A DNA stretch of 64,000 nucleotides, taken from assembly GCA_021793375.1 (NCBI GenBank), contig JAJYSY010000008.1, positions 1 through 64,000 of the forward strand, read 5' to 3'. Below, piece after piece: positions 46,432-56,072 of this stretch (positions are counted from its first letter, which is position 1; every line of letters starts with the position of its first letter). The notes beneath the pieces were generated by a model. That model was not told the DNA's origin. It did no database searches and saw nothing but the letters and a program-made list of their open reading frames with translations. A program made the position numbers and the translations under genes. This stretch comes from Bacteroidota bacterium (GTDB lineage: Bacteria; Bacteroidota; Bacteroidia; Flavobacteriales; Flavobacteriaceae).

Positions 46432-47817
46432 TTACACCATTTTCTTAGGATCTACCCATTCCTCAAATTCTTCTTCTGTGGTATATCCTAATCTTAAAGC
46501 TTCTTCTTTAAGTGTTGTTCCGTTTTCATGAGCTGCGTTGGCGATTTCTGCTGCTTTATAATATCCGATATGTGTATTTAAAGCTGTTACCAACATCAAG
46601 CTGGAATTCATATGTTTTTCTATGTTTTCGTAATTTGGTGTAATTCCTTTCACACAGTTTTTCTCAAAAGAAACGCATGCATCTCCAATCAATTGCGCAC
46701 TTTGTAAAACATTGGCAGCAATCATGGGTTTAAAAACATTAAGTTGGAATTGCCCTTGTGCTCCTCCTACGCTGATGGCCACATCATTTCCCATCACTTG
46801 AGCGGTAACCATAGTTAAAGCTTCTGCTTGTGTTGGATTTACTTTTCCCGGCATAATTGAAGATCCCGGTTCATTTGCAGGAAGATTTAACTCTCCGATT
46901 CCACATCTTGGTCCTGATCCTAACATTCTGATATCATTTCCAATCTTATTTAAAGAAACCGCAATTTGTTTTAAAGCGCCGTGAGATTCTACCAAAGCAT
47001 CGTGAGCAGAAAGTGCTTTAAATTTATTCTTTGCTGTAATAAATGGATAACCGGTTAATTCTGCTATTTTTTCTGCTACTTTTTCGGCATATCCTTCCGG
47101 AGTATTTAATCCTGTTCCTACTGCTGTTCCTCCTAAAGCTATTTCTGAAAGATGAGGAAGCGTGTTTTTCAAAGCTTTTAAACCATATTCCAATTGAGTG
47201 GCATATCCGCTGAAAACTTGCCCAAGTGTAACCGGTGTAGCATCCATCAAATGTGTTCTTCCGGTGGTTACAATATCTTTATACTCTTCTGCTTTTGCTG
47301 CCAAAGTTTTTTGTAATTGCTCCACTCCGGGAATAGCAACTTCCATCAGCTTTTTATAAACTGCAATATTCATCCCTGTTGGGAAAGTATCGTTGGAAGA
47401 TTGAGATTTATTTACATCATCATTAGGAGCCAAAGTTTTTTCTCCTTCTCCTATTTTATTTCCTTTTAATTGATGAGCACGATTAGCAATAACTTCATTC
47501 ACGTTCATATTGCTTTGTGTCCCTGATCCGGTTTGCCAAATCACCAAAGGAAATTGATCATCGTGTTTCCCGGCTAAAATTTCATCGCAAACTTGAGCAA
47601 TTAACTCTGCTTTTTCTTTGTCTAAAGCTCCCAATTCACTGTTTGTCAATGCTGCTGCTTTTTTTAAATAAGCAAATCCATAAATCACTTCTTTAGGCAT
47701 AGAAGCAGCAGGACCGATTTTAAAATTATTGCGAGAACGTTCTGTTTGAGCTCCCCACAATTTATCTGCCGGAACTTTTACTTCTCCGATTGTATCTTTC
47801 TCAATTCTATATTCCAT
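46432..47817 (-). CDS. fumC: Fumarate hydratase class II
   Basis: A 461-residue class II fumarase of the TCA cycle, hydrating fumarate to malate without an iron-sulfur cluster. Diagnostic sites are [44 protein letters not shown] and the flexible signature loop [16 protein letters not shown] holding the catalytic serine. The length is normal. It is monocistronic with its own promoter and terminator. Confidence 0.96.
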   Translation of the reverse strand: MEYRIEKDTIGEVKVPADKLWGAQTERSRNNFKIGPAASMPKEVIYGFAYLKKAAALTNSELGALDKEKAELIAQVCDEILAGKHDDQFPLVIWQTGSGTQSNMNVNEVIANRAHQLKGNKIGEGEKTLAPNDDVNKSQSSNDTFPTGMNIAVYKKLMEVAIPGVEQLQKTLAAKAEEYKDIVTTGRTHLMDATPVTLGQVFSGYATQLEYGLKALKNTLPHLSEIALGGTAVGTGLNTPEGYAEKVAEKIAELTGYPFITAKNKFKALSAHDALVESHGALKQIAVSLNKIGNDIRMLGSGPRCGIGELNLPANEPGSSIMPGKVNPTQAEALTMVTAQVMGNDVAISVGGAQGQFQLNVFKPMIAANVLQSAQLIGDACVSFEKNCVKGITPNYENIEKHMNSSLMLVTALNTHIGYYKAAEIANAAHENGTTLKEEALRLGYTTEEEFEEWVDPKKMV

Positions 47818-47838
47818 AATGTTTTATTTTTGATGCGC

Positions 47839-47846
47839 CAAATTTA
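47839..47846 (-). promoter_or_regulatory. -7 element of fumC
   Basis: The minus strand reads TAAATTTG, matching TAnnTTTG, 21 bases before the fumC ATG. Confidence 0.45.
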
Positions 47847-47963
47847 ACCAATTTTATACTCATTCATAAAGGTTTAGCCTTGCAAAAAATTAGTGATTAG
47901 AGGTTTCTGCAAAATTTATATTTTTTGTATTTTTAGCCTCTTAAATTTTTGATTAAATTAATT

Positions 47964-48521
47964 ATGGAAAATAAACCGGGAAAAGTAAAAGATATTATTG
48001 AAAATAAATTTCTTGAAGAAAGAAAAATATTTTTATGGGGACAAGTAGATGACAATAGCGCACAAGAAATCGTCAACCAATTATTGTATTTAGATATGGT
48101 TGGAGATGGCGATATTGAATTTTTCATCAATAGTCCGGGAGGATATGTAACTTCAGGATTTTCTATTTATGATACCATGAAATCTTTGCGAAGTGATATT
48201 TCAACTATCTGCTCCGGTTTGGCTGCTTCTATGGGTTCTATTTTATTATCCGGCGGAACAAAAGGAAAAAGATTTATTCAGCCTCACGGAAAAGTGATGA
48301 TTCATCAACCCAGTGGAGGCGCACAAGGTCAAGCTGCCAATATTGAAATACAAGCCAAAGAAATTATGAAAACAAAAGAGTTGAGCGCAAAAATATTAGC
48401 CGAAAATTGCGGACAATCTTTTGAAAGAGTTATGAAAGATTTCAACAGAGATTATTGGATGGATGCCAAAGAATCTTTAGACTATGGAGTTGTTGATGGA
48501 ATTTATAAAAACAACAAATAA
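47964..48521 (+). CDS. clpP: ATP-dependent Clp protease proteolytic subunit
   Basis: A 185-residue ClpP. FINSPGGYVTSGFSIYDTM is the conserved core, GLAASMGSILL carries the catalytic serine, KVMIHQPSGGAQGQA the catalytic histidine, and NRDYWMDAKESLDYGVVD the catalytic aspartate region. The ATG at 47964 is chosen; the open frame starts 5 codons earlier at a TTG. It is monocistronic. Bacteroidota often have more than one ClpP, so this may not be the only one in the genome. Confidence 0.92.
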   Translation: MENKPGKVKDIIENKFLEERKIFLWGQVDDNSAQEIVNQLLYLDMVGDGDIEFFINSPGGYVTSGFSIYDTMKSLRSDISTICSGLAASMGSILLSGGTKGKRFIQPHGKVMIHQPSGGAQGQAANIEIQAKEIMKTKELSAKILAENCGQSFERVMKDFNRDYWMDAKESLDYGVVDGIYKNNK

Positions 48522-48542
48522 GTATTAATTTTTTAATATCAA

Positions 48543-48587
48543 AAAAATCCTTTTCTATTAAAATTTGATCAGAAAAGGATTTTTTTC
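48543..48587 (+). terminator. Terminator of clpP
   Basis: AAAAATCCTTTTCT and AGAAAAGGATTTTT form a 14-bp perfect stem with a 14-base loop and a following T run. Confidence 0.9.
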
Positions 48588-48597
48588 TTTTTTAGCT

Positions 48598-49035
48598 ATG
48601 ATAATAAAACAAGTTTCTGCTGAAAAAATTCTTCCGTTGAGAAGAGCTATTTTAAGACCAGGATATACTTTGGAAGAAAGCAAATTTGAAGGAGATGTTG
48701 CAGATTCTACTTTTCATTTTGCCGGAATTAAAAAAGATAAAATCATAGCAGTTTGCACATTGATAAAAAACAACAACCCAAATTTTGAATTTAAAAACCA
48801 ATATCAACTCAGAGGAATGGCAGTTGCCAAAACTGAACAAGAAAAAGGTTTGGGAAAAATTCTATTTCAAAAAAGTTTAGATTTTTTAAAAAAGAATCAC
48901 TTTAATTTTATTTGGTTTAATGCGCGTAAAAATGCAATAGATTTTTATCTTAAGCAAAATTGTAAAATCAGCGGAAAAGAATTTGATATTCCTGATGTTG
49001 GTCCACATCTTTTAATGTATAAAAAACTATTCTAA
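48598..49035 (+). CDS. GNAT family N-acetyltransferase
   Basis: A 145-residue acetyltransferase. QLRGMAVAKTEQEKGLGKILFQ is the acetyl-CoA pyrophosphate-binding motif A (Q/RxxGxG/A as EKGLGK), and WFNARKNAIDFYLKQNCKISGKEF the motif B region. The ATG at 48598, directly after the clpP terminator, gives the normal N-terminus. The substrate is unknown. Confidence 0.85.
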   Translation: MIIKQVSAEKILPLRRAILRPGYTLEESKFEGDVADSTFHFAGIKKDKIIAVCTLIKNNNPNFEFKNQYQLRGMAVAKTEQEKGLGKILFQKSLDFLKKNHFNFIWFNARKNAIDFYLKQNCKISGKEFDIPDVGPHLLMYKKLF

Positions 49036-49189
49036 AATTAGAAAACAAAACTTCTAAGCAAGAAGAAACAATTTAAAGAAAAGTTTTTATAATTTTTCAT
49101 GAGTTTTTATCGTTTAAGCACTTATGAGTTTTTAAATTCGCAAAATTATTAAGAAAACGGATTTATTTTTAAATTAACCTACTATAAAA

Positions 49190-49729
49190 ATGAAAAATAA
49201 AATTTTAATTGCCTTTATCGGCTTATTCATTGCAAGTATTTTTACTTTTAAAATACAAGCCCAAGAAACAGAGCAAAAAAATATAGATTTTAGATACACC
49301 GGAGAATTAACCCAAGAAGATTTAGTCAATTCTCCTTATACCAATCGTTGGTTCAATCCTCGTTTTGAGCGTTATAATCCTGACAGTGAATCCATGGAAA
49401 TCATAAAAAACAACATTAATGATTTTGAGATAATAATGTTTATGGGTGCTTGGTGTCCGGATAGCCACAGAGAAGTTCCTCGAGTTTTTAAAATCTTAGA
49501 AGAATCCGGATATGATATGGATGATATTACAGTTTATACATTAAACAACAGAAAACAATCTGAAGAACAACTCGAGAAAAAATATAATGTAACCAATGTT
49601 CCTACAATAATTTTCCTTAAGGATGGTAAGGAAATCAATCGTTTTGTTGAACGAGCAAGAGAAACTATTGCAAAAGATATGGCTAAAATTGTTTCAGGAA
49701 AAGAATATAAAAATTCACGACAGAGATAA
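49190..49729 (+). CDS. Secreted thioredoxin-fold protein with WCPDSH motif (copy 1)
   Basis: A 179-residue protein with a cleavable Sec signal peptide (cleavage near IQAQE). The thioredoxin fold is seen in IIMFMGAWCPDSHREVPR, DDITVYTLN, NVTNVPTIIFLKDGKEINRFVE. The usual CxxC active site reads C-P-D-S, so only the first cysteine remains and it cannot act as an ordinary dithiol oxidoreductase. It is a paralogue of the next gene, 11 bases away, and the two share a 32-base identical stretch. Confidence 0.85.
   Translation: MKNKILIAFIGLFIASIFTFKIQAQETEQKNIDFRYTGELTQEDLVNSPYTNRWFNPRFERYNPDSESMEIIKNNINDFEIIMFMGAWCPDSHREVPRVFKILEESGYDMDDITVYTLNNRKQSEEQLEKKYNVTNVPTIIFLKDGKEINRFVERARETIAKDMAKIVSGKEYKNSRQR
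49676..49707 (+). repeat. 32-base direct repeat, copy 1 (with 50260-50291)
   Basis: The stretch beginning GATATGGCTAAAATTG is identical in the 3' parts of the two thioredoxin-fold genes, encoding DMAKIVSGKEY. It reflects recent duplication or local gene conversion. Confidence 0.85.
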
Positions 49730-49740
49730 TATTTTAAAAT

Positions 49741-50310
49741 ATGAAAATCACTCAATTATTTGTTTTGTCAAGTTTGCTTTTTGTTTTTTTATCTTGTGAT
49801 AATACCAAAAAACAAGAAGCAAATCTACAGAAAACAGAAAAGGCTTCGACTTCTACTTCTAAAACTTTAGATGCCGAATACACTGGAATTTTAACCGAAC
49901 AAGACTTGATGTCTTCCAATTACACTAACCGTTGGTTTACCCCGCGTAAAGAACAATACGTTCCGCACAAACCTTCTATAAAAATCATTGAAAAACACAT
50001 CAATGATTATGATATAGAAGTATTTATGGGGACTTGGTGTCCGGATAGTCATAATGAAATTCCAAGATTATTCAGTATTTTAGATGAAGTTAATTACGAT
50101 CAAGACAAACTGACTGTTTATACTTTAGATAGAAATAAACAATCTGCAGAAAATGTTGAAAAAGGAAAAGATATCTTCAACGTTCCCACAATTATTTTTT
50201 ATAAAAATGGAAAAGAAATCAATCGTTTTGTAGAAAGTCCTCGAGAAAGCTTAGCAAGAGATATGGCTAAAATTGTTTCAGGAAAAGAATACAAAAATAT
50301 TTACGAATAA
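49741..50310 (+). CDS. Thioredoxin-fold lipoprotein with WCPDSH motif (copy 2)
   Basis: A 189-residue paralogue of the preceding gene with a lipobox instead of a cleavable signal peptide (FLSCDN, Cys19) and a 25-residue Thr/Ser/Lys linker. The fold motif is VFMGTWCPDSHNEIPR and FNVPTIIFYKNGKEINRFVE. As in copy 1, the second active-site cysteine is serine. Soluble versus lipid-anchored localisation suggests a division of labour in the periplasm. Confidence 0.85.
   Translation: MKITQLFVLSSLLFVFLSCDNTKKQEANLQKTEKASTSTSKTLDAEYTGILTEQDLMSSNYTNRWFTPRKEQYVPHKPSIKIIEKHINDYDIEVFMGTWCPDSHNEIPRLFSILDEVNYDQDKLTVYTLDRNKQSAENVEKGKDIFNVPTIIFYKNGKEINRFVESPRESLARDMAKIVSGKEYKNIYE
50260..50291 (+). repeat. 32-base direct repeat, copy 2 (with 49676-49707)
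   Basis: Identical to 49676-49707, 584 bases downstream. Confidence 0.85.
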
Positions 50311-50318
50311 TTTTAAAG

Positions 50319-50735
50319 ATGAACCAATCCAGTAAAACCTCTTTAATTATTGCTGTTGATTTTGATGGCACGATTGTAAAAAATGCTTATCCAAAAATCG
50401 GCAAACCACAACTTTTTGCTTTTGATACTTTAAAACAATTAGAAAAAGACGGTCATCGACTGATTTTATGGACATATAGAAAAGGAAAACGCTTGGAAGA
50501 AGCTGTTGAATTCTGCAGGAAAAATGGTTTAGAATTTTACGCTGTAAATCATAGTTTTCCGGAAGAAAAACACGACCCAAGCGTAAGTAGAAAAATAGAT
50601 GCAGATGTTTTTATAGATGATAGAAATGTTGGAGGGCTTCCCTCTTGGGGAGAAATCTATCAAATGATTACAAATGAAACTCCGGAACATCTCAAACAAA
50701 AGAAATCTTTTATTCAAAAAATTTTTAAATGGTAA
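50319..50735 (+). CDS. HAD family hydrolase (BT_0820-like)
   Basis: A 138-residue HAD protein. IIAVDFDGTIVKNAYPKIG is motif I, RLILWTYRKGK motif II, and DADVFIDDRNVGGLPSWGEIY motif IV. No cap domain is present. Its closest known shape is that of small Bacteroides hydrolases of unknown substrate. It overlaps the map start by 7 bases, suggesting coupled expression. Confidence 0.83.
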   Translation: MNQSSKTSLIIAVDFDGTIVKNAYPKIGKPQLFAFDTLKQLEKDGHRLILWTYRKGKRLEEAVEFCRKNGLEFYAVNHSFPEEKHDPSVSRKIDADVFIDDRNVGGLPSWGEIYQMITNETPEHLKQKKSFIQKIFKW

Positions 50736-51541
50736 TATTAAAAACTCCTGAGGAGATTGAATTAATGCGTGAATCGGCACTTATTGTTTCTAAAACATTA
50801 GGTGTATTGGCAAAAGAAATAAAACCGGGAATCACGCCTTTATATTTAGACAAATTAGCAGAAGAATTTATTAGAGATCACGGAGCAGAACCCGGATTTT
50901 TAGGATATAACGGTTTTCCAAACTCTCTTTGTATGAGTTTAAATGAAGCTGTTGTACATGGAATCCCAACCGATAAACCTCTTGAAAATGGAGATATTAT
51001 TTCTATTGATTGCGGAACTGTAAAAAATGGCTTTTACGGCGATCACGCTTATACTTTTGAAGTTGGAGAAGTAAGTCCTGATGTAAAAAAACTTTTAGAG
51101 GTTACCAAAGCTTCTTTATATGCCGGAATTAAAGCCTTCAAGAAAGGAAATCGCGTAGGAGATATCGGACATGCCATTCAAACTTATGTTCAAGAAAATG
51201 GTGATAATTATGGAATTGTTCGCGAATTGGTTGGTCATGGATTAGGAAAATCCATGCACGAAGATCCGATGGTGCCCAATTATGGAAAACGCGGAAGAGG
51301 AAAAAAACTAAAAGACGGATTAGTTTTAGCTATCGAACCTATGGTAAACTTAGGAACTCACAGAGTTGTTCAACTCCCTGACGGATGGACAATTATTTCT
51401 GCAGACAGAAAACCCAGCGCTCATTTTGAACACGATGTAGCTTTAGTAAATGGAAAACCTCAACTGCTTTCCACTTTTGATTATGTTTATGAAGCTTTAG
51501 GAATTTCATCAAATGAAGAAGAGGAATTCAGAAAAAAATAA
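50729..51541 (+). CDS. map: Methionine aminopeptidase type I
   Basis: A 270-residue MetAP that removes N-terminal methionine from nascent proteins. Metal ligands are visible: IDCGTVKNGFYGDHAYTF (two Asp), ELVGHGLGKSMHEDP (His), AIEPMVNLG (Glu) and SAHFEHDVAL (Glu). The N-terminus MVILKTPEEIELMRESALIV is normal. It follows the HAD gene and ends at a terminator. Confidence 0.96.
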   Translation: MVILKTPEEIELMRESALIVSKTLGVLAKEIKPGITPLYLDKLAEEFIRDHGAEPGFLGYNGFPNSLCMSLNEAVVHGIPTDKPLENGDIISIDCGTVKNGFYGDHAYTFEVGEVSPDVKKLLEVTKASLYAGIKAFKKGNRVGDIGHAIQTYVQENGDNYGIVRELVGHGLGKSMHEDPMVPNYGKRGRGKKLKDGLVLAIEPMVNLGTHRVVQLPDGWTIISADRKPSAHFEHDVALVNGKPQLLSTFDYVYEALGISSNEEEEFRKK

Positions 51542-51556
51542 TATACTCTAAATCCT

Positions 51557-51596
51557 AAAAACTTTGCTTGAGCTTTTTTAATCGAGCAAAGTTTTT
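51557..51596 (+). terminator. Terminator of map
   Basis: AAAAACTTTGCT and AGCAAAGTTTTT form a 12-bp perfect stem followed by GTTTTCT. Confidence 0.85.
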
Positions 51597-51606
51597 GTTT
51601 TCTACT

Positions 51607-52374
51607 ATGAAAAAGCTTTTTAAAACCATCTTAAATACTGTTCCCAGACCTCTGCTTATTAAAATGAGTTATGTGGTAAAACCTTTTTTAAGCTTAGCTT
51701 TAAGAGGAAAAAACTATACCGATCCGATAGATGGAAAAAGCTTTTCAAAATTTCTGCCTTATGGATATGAAAACCAAAGAGAAAATGTGCTTTCTCCTTC
51801 TACACTTTCTTTAGAAAGACATCGACTGCTTTGGTTGTACTTAAAAAGAGAAACAGATTTTTTTACCGCTTCACACAAAATGCTTCATTTTGCTCCGGAA
51901 CAAGCGTTTTATAAGCGTTTTCGTAAAATGAAAAACTTAGATTATACCACCACAGATTTAAATTCTCCTTTAGCTGATGTAAAAGCTGATATTTGTGATT
52001 TACCTTTTCAAAATAATGCTTTTGATATTATTTTTTGCAATCATGTTTTAGAACATATTCCAGATGACACCAAAGCTATGCAAGAATTATTTAGAATTTT
52101 AAAACCCGGAGGCATGGCGATTTTACAAATTCCACAGGATTTAAATCGCGATAAAACTTTTGAAGACAACAGCATTACTGATCCTAAAGAAAGAGCAAAA
52201 ATATTTGGACAATATGATCACGTAAGAATTTACGGGAAAGATTATTTCAACAAACTTCGCAATATAGGTTTTGAAGTTGAAGAAGTGGATTTTACTGCTA
52301 AACTCAGTGTTGAAGAAATTGATAAATTCCGTTTATCTAAAGGTGAAATAATTCCGGTTTGTAGAAAAAAATAA
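51607..52374 (+). CDS. Class I SAM-dependent methyltransferase
   Basis: A 255-residue protein. MLHFAPEQAFYKRF occupies the motif I position with reduced glycine content, ADICDLPFQNNAFDIIFCNHVLEHIPDD covers motifs II and III, and LKPGGMAILQIPQD follows. The N-terminal 60 residues are basic with a hydrophobic PFLSLAL segment. The ATG at 51607 is preferred over a TTG lying inside the terminator. The substrate is unknown; sugar or lipid acceptors are possible. Confidence 0.8.
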   Translation: MKKLFKTILNTVPRPLLIKMSYVVKPFLSLALRGKNYTDPIDGKSFSKFLPYGYENQRENVLSPSTLSLERHRLLWLYLKRETDFFTASHKMLHFAPEQAFYKRFRKMKNLDYTTTDLNSPLADVKADICDLPFQNNAFDIIFCNHVLEHIPDDTKAMQELFRILKPGGMAILQIPQDLNRDKTFEDNSITDPKERAKIFGQYDHVRIYGKDYFNKLRNIGFEVEEVDFTAKLSVEEIDKFRLSKGEIIPVCRKK

Positions 52375-52377
52375 AAT

Positions 52378-53385
52378 TTATTTTGTCAAAACTTCTTCAA
52401 ATCCTTTAGATAAATACGTTTTTAATTCTCCTTTTTCGTCATAAATAAAAAACACATCAATATCCTTTTGTTTTTCCGCCACTTGTTTTGATTTTTCAAT
52501 TCCCATAGCCATAAAAGCTGTTGCATAAGCATCTGCAGTTGCACAATCCTCTGCCAAAACAGAAACACTAAGCATATTTACTTTTTTTGTATATCCTGAA
52601 GTGGGATCTATAATATGATTATATTTTTCTCCTGTAATAGAATCGTATTTAAATTTTCTATAATTTCCTGAAGTAGCTAAACTCTTATTTCTCAATTCTA
52701 CCACTCCTTGCAATTCATTAGGGTTGGTTTCAATTCTGGGGTCATCAATTCCCAAACGCCAATATTTTCCGGAAGCCAAGTTTTTTCCTTTACTGCGAAT
52801 CTCCCCGCCTATTTCTGCCAAATAATTTTCAACTCCTTTTTTTTCTAATAAAAAACCTAATAAATCCACAGCATAACCTTTTGCAATTCCATTAAAATCC
52901 AATACTGTTTCCATATATTTTTTAGAAATTTTATTTTCAGTTGTGATCGATACTTTGTCCAATCCCACAAAATTCATCAAAGAGTCTATTGCGGTAGAAT
53001 CTACTTTCACCTCCATCTTTTTAGGTCCTAATCCATATAAATTCACAAGATCTCCCACCGTAGGATCAAAATACCCGAAAGTATTTTCATGAATTTCTTT
53101 AGATTTTAGAAACACGATTTTAAACATTTCATCTACAACTATACTACTATCTCCTGCATTGATTTTTGAAATATCAGAATCATCTTGATAAGTACTCATA
53201 GAATTATTTACCACTTCAAAAATAGAATCAATTTCTGTTTGAAGATCAAGTTTTTCTTCTGAAAAAAACTTCAATTGATAATCAGTTCCCAATGCAAAAC
53301 CCGTATAAGTTTGCATTTTTTTTGATTTCTCTTGCTGACAAGCTGTAAAACTGAATAAAACTAAAAGAAATAAAATTCTACGCAT
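52378..53385 (-). CDS. apbE: FAD:protein FMN transferase ApbE, lipoprotein
   Basis: A 335-residue periplasmic lipoprotein (lipobox FTACQQ). It covalently attaches FMN to Thr/Ser of target flavoproteins. ALGTDYQLKFF is the N-terminal motif, VLDFNGIAKGYAVD the FAD-binding core, ENYLAEIGGEIRSKG and HIIDPTSGYTKK (metal-binding) are conserved. Possible clients include Nqr-type enzymes; no client gene is in this window. It has its own promoter. Confidence 0.93.
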   Translation of the reverse strand: MRRILFLLVLFSFTACQQEKSKKMQTYTGFALGTDYQLKFFSEEKLDLQTEIDSIFEVVNNSMSTYQDDSDISKINAGDSSIVVDEMFKIVFLKSKEIHENTFGYFDPTVGDLVNLYGLGPKKMEVKVDSTAIDSLMNFVGLDKVSITTENKISKKYMETVLDFNGIAKGYAVDLLGFLLEKKGVENYLAEIGGEIRSKGKNLASGKYWRLGIDDPRIETNPNELQGVVELRNKSLATSGNYRKFKYDSITGEKYNHIIDPTSGYTKKVNMLSVSVLAEDCATADAYATAFMAMGIEKSKQVAEKQKDIDVFFIYDEKGELKTYLSKGFEEVLTK

Positions 53386-53733
53386 AATGAAATATTTTTT
53401 CTTAAAAATAAGCTGAGCAAAGATACAAATTGGTTTTAAGCTTGATTAGGAAAAATTTAATATAGCTTAGACATTCTTTATAAGATAACATTTTATCTTC
53501 CCTAATAAATAGACTTTCTTTTACTCACTTCCTATTTAGTTTCTTAAATACAATATATCGATTAATACCTATTGTGAGTTTTATAAGTCTACAACACCTC
53601 ATCATCAGTAAGTCAATTTCGATATTATTAGTTCAACCCCATATTCTACGATTTTCAGCATCTATTTCTTAGACATTTTAAACTTATTTTCATTTTTTTA
53701 ACGTTTTAATGTAACGTTATTTCAAACAAATAA
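53386..53733. other. Gene-free region upstream of apbE
   Basis: About 350 AT-rich bases without an open frame. It contains a minus-strand -7 element TATCTTTG at 53418-53425 for apbE (33 bases from the ATG), the dyad AAGATAA-CATT-TTATCTT at 53482-53499 with the same 7-4-7 geometry as the nos operator, and TAACGTT-TTAATGT-AACGTTA near 53699-53719. Nothing else was recognised. Confidence 0.5.
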
Positions 53734-53769
53734 AAAAACCGTTTTCATTTTAAAATGAAAACGGTTTTT
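53734..53769. terminator. Perfect 36-base palindrome, terminator of the DUF4293 gene
   Basis: Each 18-bp arm (53734-53751 and 53752-53769) runs AAAAACCGTTTTCATTTT on its own strand. A/T runs at the ends allow termination in both directions. Confidence 0.85.
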
Positions 53770-53796
53770 CACGCACTAATATTACTAAGATTAGGT

Positions 53797-54219
53797 TCAA
53801 CGAAACCGGTTCACAGATTTTACAAGATCTTCGTCCTTTTTAACGGCTTTTCCAGCCAATCTTAAAAAAACGATAGAAATAATAGGGAACAAGATCCCAA
53901 TGCCTTTCTCCGAAAATAAGTCAGCAAAACTATTTTCTCCAGGCAAGTTTAGAAACCAGTACACGAAAAATCCCAGCAAAACTAAATTTAAAATAATATT
54001 CAGTTTGATTAATTGTATTTGCAATTTGCGATTATTAAATAAAAATATAATAATCATAGCAAAAATAGCAAGAGCTAAATATATATATGATATTGAACTC
54101 TCATTATATGATAGGAATAAATCTACATCTTTAAAATCCCATTCAGGAATTAAGATAGCAGCTACTCCATAAAGAAGAGCAGTGATTAAAAGATATATAG
54201 ATTGTATGCGTTGAATCAT
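53797..54219 (-). CDS. DUF4293 integral membrane protein
   Basis: A 140-residue four-helix membrane protein: MIQRIQSIYLLITALLYGVAA is the family N-terminus, and the helices lie at about 7-26, 42-60, 66-88 and 105-125. The C-terminus KAVKKDEDLVKSVNRFR is cytosolic. DUF4293 is a Bacteroidota-specific family next to rho in many genomes. The function is unknown. Confidence 0.85.
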   Translation of the reverse strand: MIQRIQSIYLLITALLYGVAAILIPEWDFKDVDLFLSYNESSISYIYLALAIFAMIIIFLFNNRKLQIQLIKLNIILNLVLLGFFVYWFLNLPGENSFADLFSEKGIGILFPIISIVFLRLAGKAVKKDEDLVKSVNRFR

Positions 54220-54239
54220 TTTTCTATTTTATTCACTTG

Positions 54240-54247
54240 CAAAAATA
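54240..54247 (-). promoter_or_regulatory. -7 element of the DUF4293 gene
   Basis: The minus strand reads TATTTTTG, 20 bases before the ATG. Confidence 0.45.
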
Positions 54248-54436
54248 ATAGAATCTTTTTGAAAGAAAAGGAATTTTTCAAAATAAAGTTGTATTATTGC
54301 AAACACAAATCATAACTATCACTTGTTTAGTTACTTTGAGGAATATTTTCTTAAATCCTCGTTTTCTAAATAAAAATAACAAATTAGATACTTAAACAGT
54401 TAACTTGTTTTCAATTTTATTATTCCAAATACTTAC

Positions 54437-56053
54437 ATGTTAGAAATATCAGAACTTAAAGCGAAAAAACTTCCTGAGCTTCAGGAGATAGCTAAATCTT
54501 TAAATGTTCCTAAGGTTAGAAGTTACCGAAAATTAGATTTAATCTATCAAATTTTAGATTATCAAGCAGCTAATCCTAAAAAAACAAAAGAGGCTTTGGC
54601 TGAAACAGATTCTGTTACAACAGAAAAAGCAAAGCCTAAAAAATCAACAGCAAAGAAAACCACAAAACCTTCTGCTGCGAAAAAAACTGCTAAACCCGAA
54701 AGAAAATCTGCTCCAAAAAAAGCAGAACACAAATCAAAAGCTAAAAAAGAAGATAAGCGTGCAACGGCAAAACCGGATACACGAAAATCCAAACCTTCAA
54801 CAGCTAAAAAGAAATCTGCAGAAAACACAACTGCCAATGATAATGCTCAAAAAACGAATAAAAGAGGGCATCATAAAGGGCAAAAACGAGGAGGAAGAGA
54901 TAATAATAAAAACAAATATCGTCAACCAGATTATGAGTTTGACGCAATAATTGAAAGCGAAGGAGTTTTAGATATCATGCAAGACGGATATGGCTTTCTA
55001 AGATCTTCTGATTATAACTATATCTCTTCTCCTGATGATATTTATGTTTCTCAATCCCAAATACGTTTGTTTGGATTAAAAACAGGCGATACAGTTTTAG
55101 GAGAAGTAAGACCTCCTAAAGAAGGAGAAAAATATTTTCCGTTGATTAAAATTACAAAAATTAACGGATTGCCTCCACAAGCAGTAAGAGACAGAGTTTC
55201 TTTTGAACATTTAACTCCGCTTTTCCCTGAAGAACGATTCAAATTAGCGGAAAAAAATAGCTCGCTTTCTACACGAATAATGGATTTGTTTGCACCTATC
55301 GGAAAAGGACAAAGAGGGATGATTGTTTCTCAACCTAAAACCGGAAAAACAATGTTGCTCAAAGATATTGCTAATGCAATTGCAGCAAATCACCCTGAAG
55401 TTTATCAAATCGTTTTACTGATAGATGAACGTCCGGAAGAGGTTACGGATATGATGCGAAATGTAAAAGGAGAAGTTGTAGCTTCAACTTTTGACAAAGA
55501 AGCAAGAGATCACGTACGCGTAGCAGACATTGTATTGAGCAAAGCAAAAAGATTGGTGGAATGTGGACACGATGTAGTGATTTTATTAGATTCCATTACG
55601 CGTTTGGCAAGAGCTTACAACACTGTTCAACCGGCAAGTGGAAAAGTATTGAGCGGGGGTGTGGATGCTAATGCGCTACACAAACCAAAACGTTTTTTTG
55701 GAGCCGCAAGAAATATTGAAGGCGGAGGTTCTTTATCAATTATTGCTACAGCATTAGTAGATACCGGTTCAAGAATGGATGAGGTTATCTTTGAAGAGTT
55801 TAAAGGAACAGGTAATATGGAATTAATGTTAGACAGAAATATTGCTAACAGAAGAATTTTCCCTGCTATAGACTTGATGAAATCCAGTACGCGAAGAGAT
55901 GATTTATTGCTTGATGAAAACACCATTTCTCGTATGTGGGTATTGCGTAAATACTTAGCAGATATGAATCCGGTAGAAGCAATGGAGTTTATCAAAGACA
56001 AGGTAAGAAAAACTAAATCTAACGAAGAGTTTTTGATTTCGATGAATGGATAA
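54437..56053 (+). CDS. rho: Transcription termination factor Rho with long basic linker
   Basis: A 538-residue Rho. Residues 1-45 are the Rho N-terminal SAP-like domain ([16 protein letters not shown]). Residues about 50-165 are a Lys/Ala/Ser/Thr-rich low-complexity insertion typical of Bacteroidota. The RNA-binding cold-shock domain ([17 protein letters not shown]) covers about 175-240. The ATPase has Walker [13 protein letters not shown] and Walker [17 protein letters not shown], plus [15 protein letters not shown]. It forms a hexameric RNA helicase that ends transcription. Confidence 0.96.
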   Translation: MLEISELKAKKLPELQEIAKSLNVPKVRSYRKLDLIYQILDYQAANPKKTKEALAETDSVTTEKAKPKKSTAKKTTKPSAAKKTAKPERKSAPKKAEHKSKAKKEDKRATAKPDTRKSKPSTAKKKSAENTTANDNAQKTNKRGHHKGQKRGGRDNNKNKYRQPDYEFDAIIESEGVLDIMQDGYGFLRSSDYNYISSPDDIYVSQSQIRLFGLKTGDTVLGEVRPPKEGEKYFPLIKITKINGLPPQAVRDRVSFEHLTPLFPEERFKLAEKNSSLSTRIMDLFAPIGKGQRGMIVSQPKTGKTMLLKDIANAIAANHPEVYQIVLLIDERPEEVTDMMRNVKGEVVASTFDKEARDHVRVADIVLSKAKRLVECGHDVVILLDSITRLARAYNTVQPASGKVLSGGVDANALHKPKRFFGAARNIEGGGSLSIIATALVDTGSRMDEVIFEEFKGTGNMELMLDRNIANRRIFPAIDLMKSSTRRDDLLLDENTISRMWVLRKYLADMNPVEAMEFIKDKVRKTKSNEEFLISMNG

Positions 56054-56072
56054 AAAACATATTAAAACAACA

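Noticed and set aside
49676-50291. Mobile element or CRISPR-like direct repeat
   Set aside because: Only two copies exist, both inside homologous coding sequence, so paralogy explains them.
53699-53769. Insertion-sequence terminal inverted repeat
   Set aside because: The perfect palindrome lies at the 3' end of a gene with A/T-run flanks and no transposase nearby; a terminator fits better.
54562-54837. 91-residue open frame on the minus strand rich in Phe/Ala/Val
   Set aside because: It is the antisense of the Lys/Ala-rich linker of rho; low-complexity coding on the plus strand explains it.
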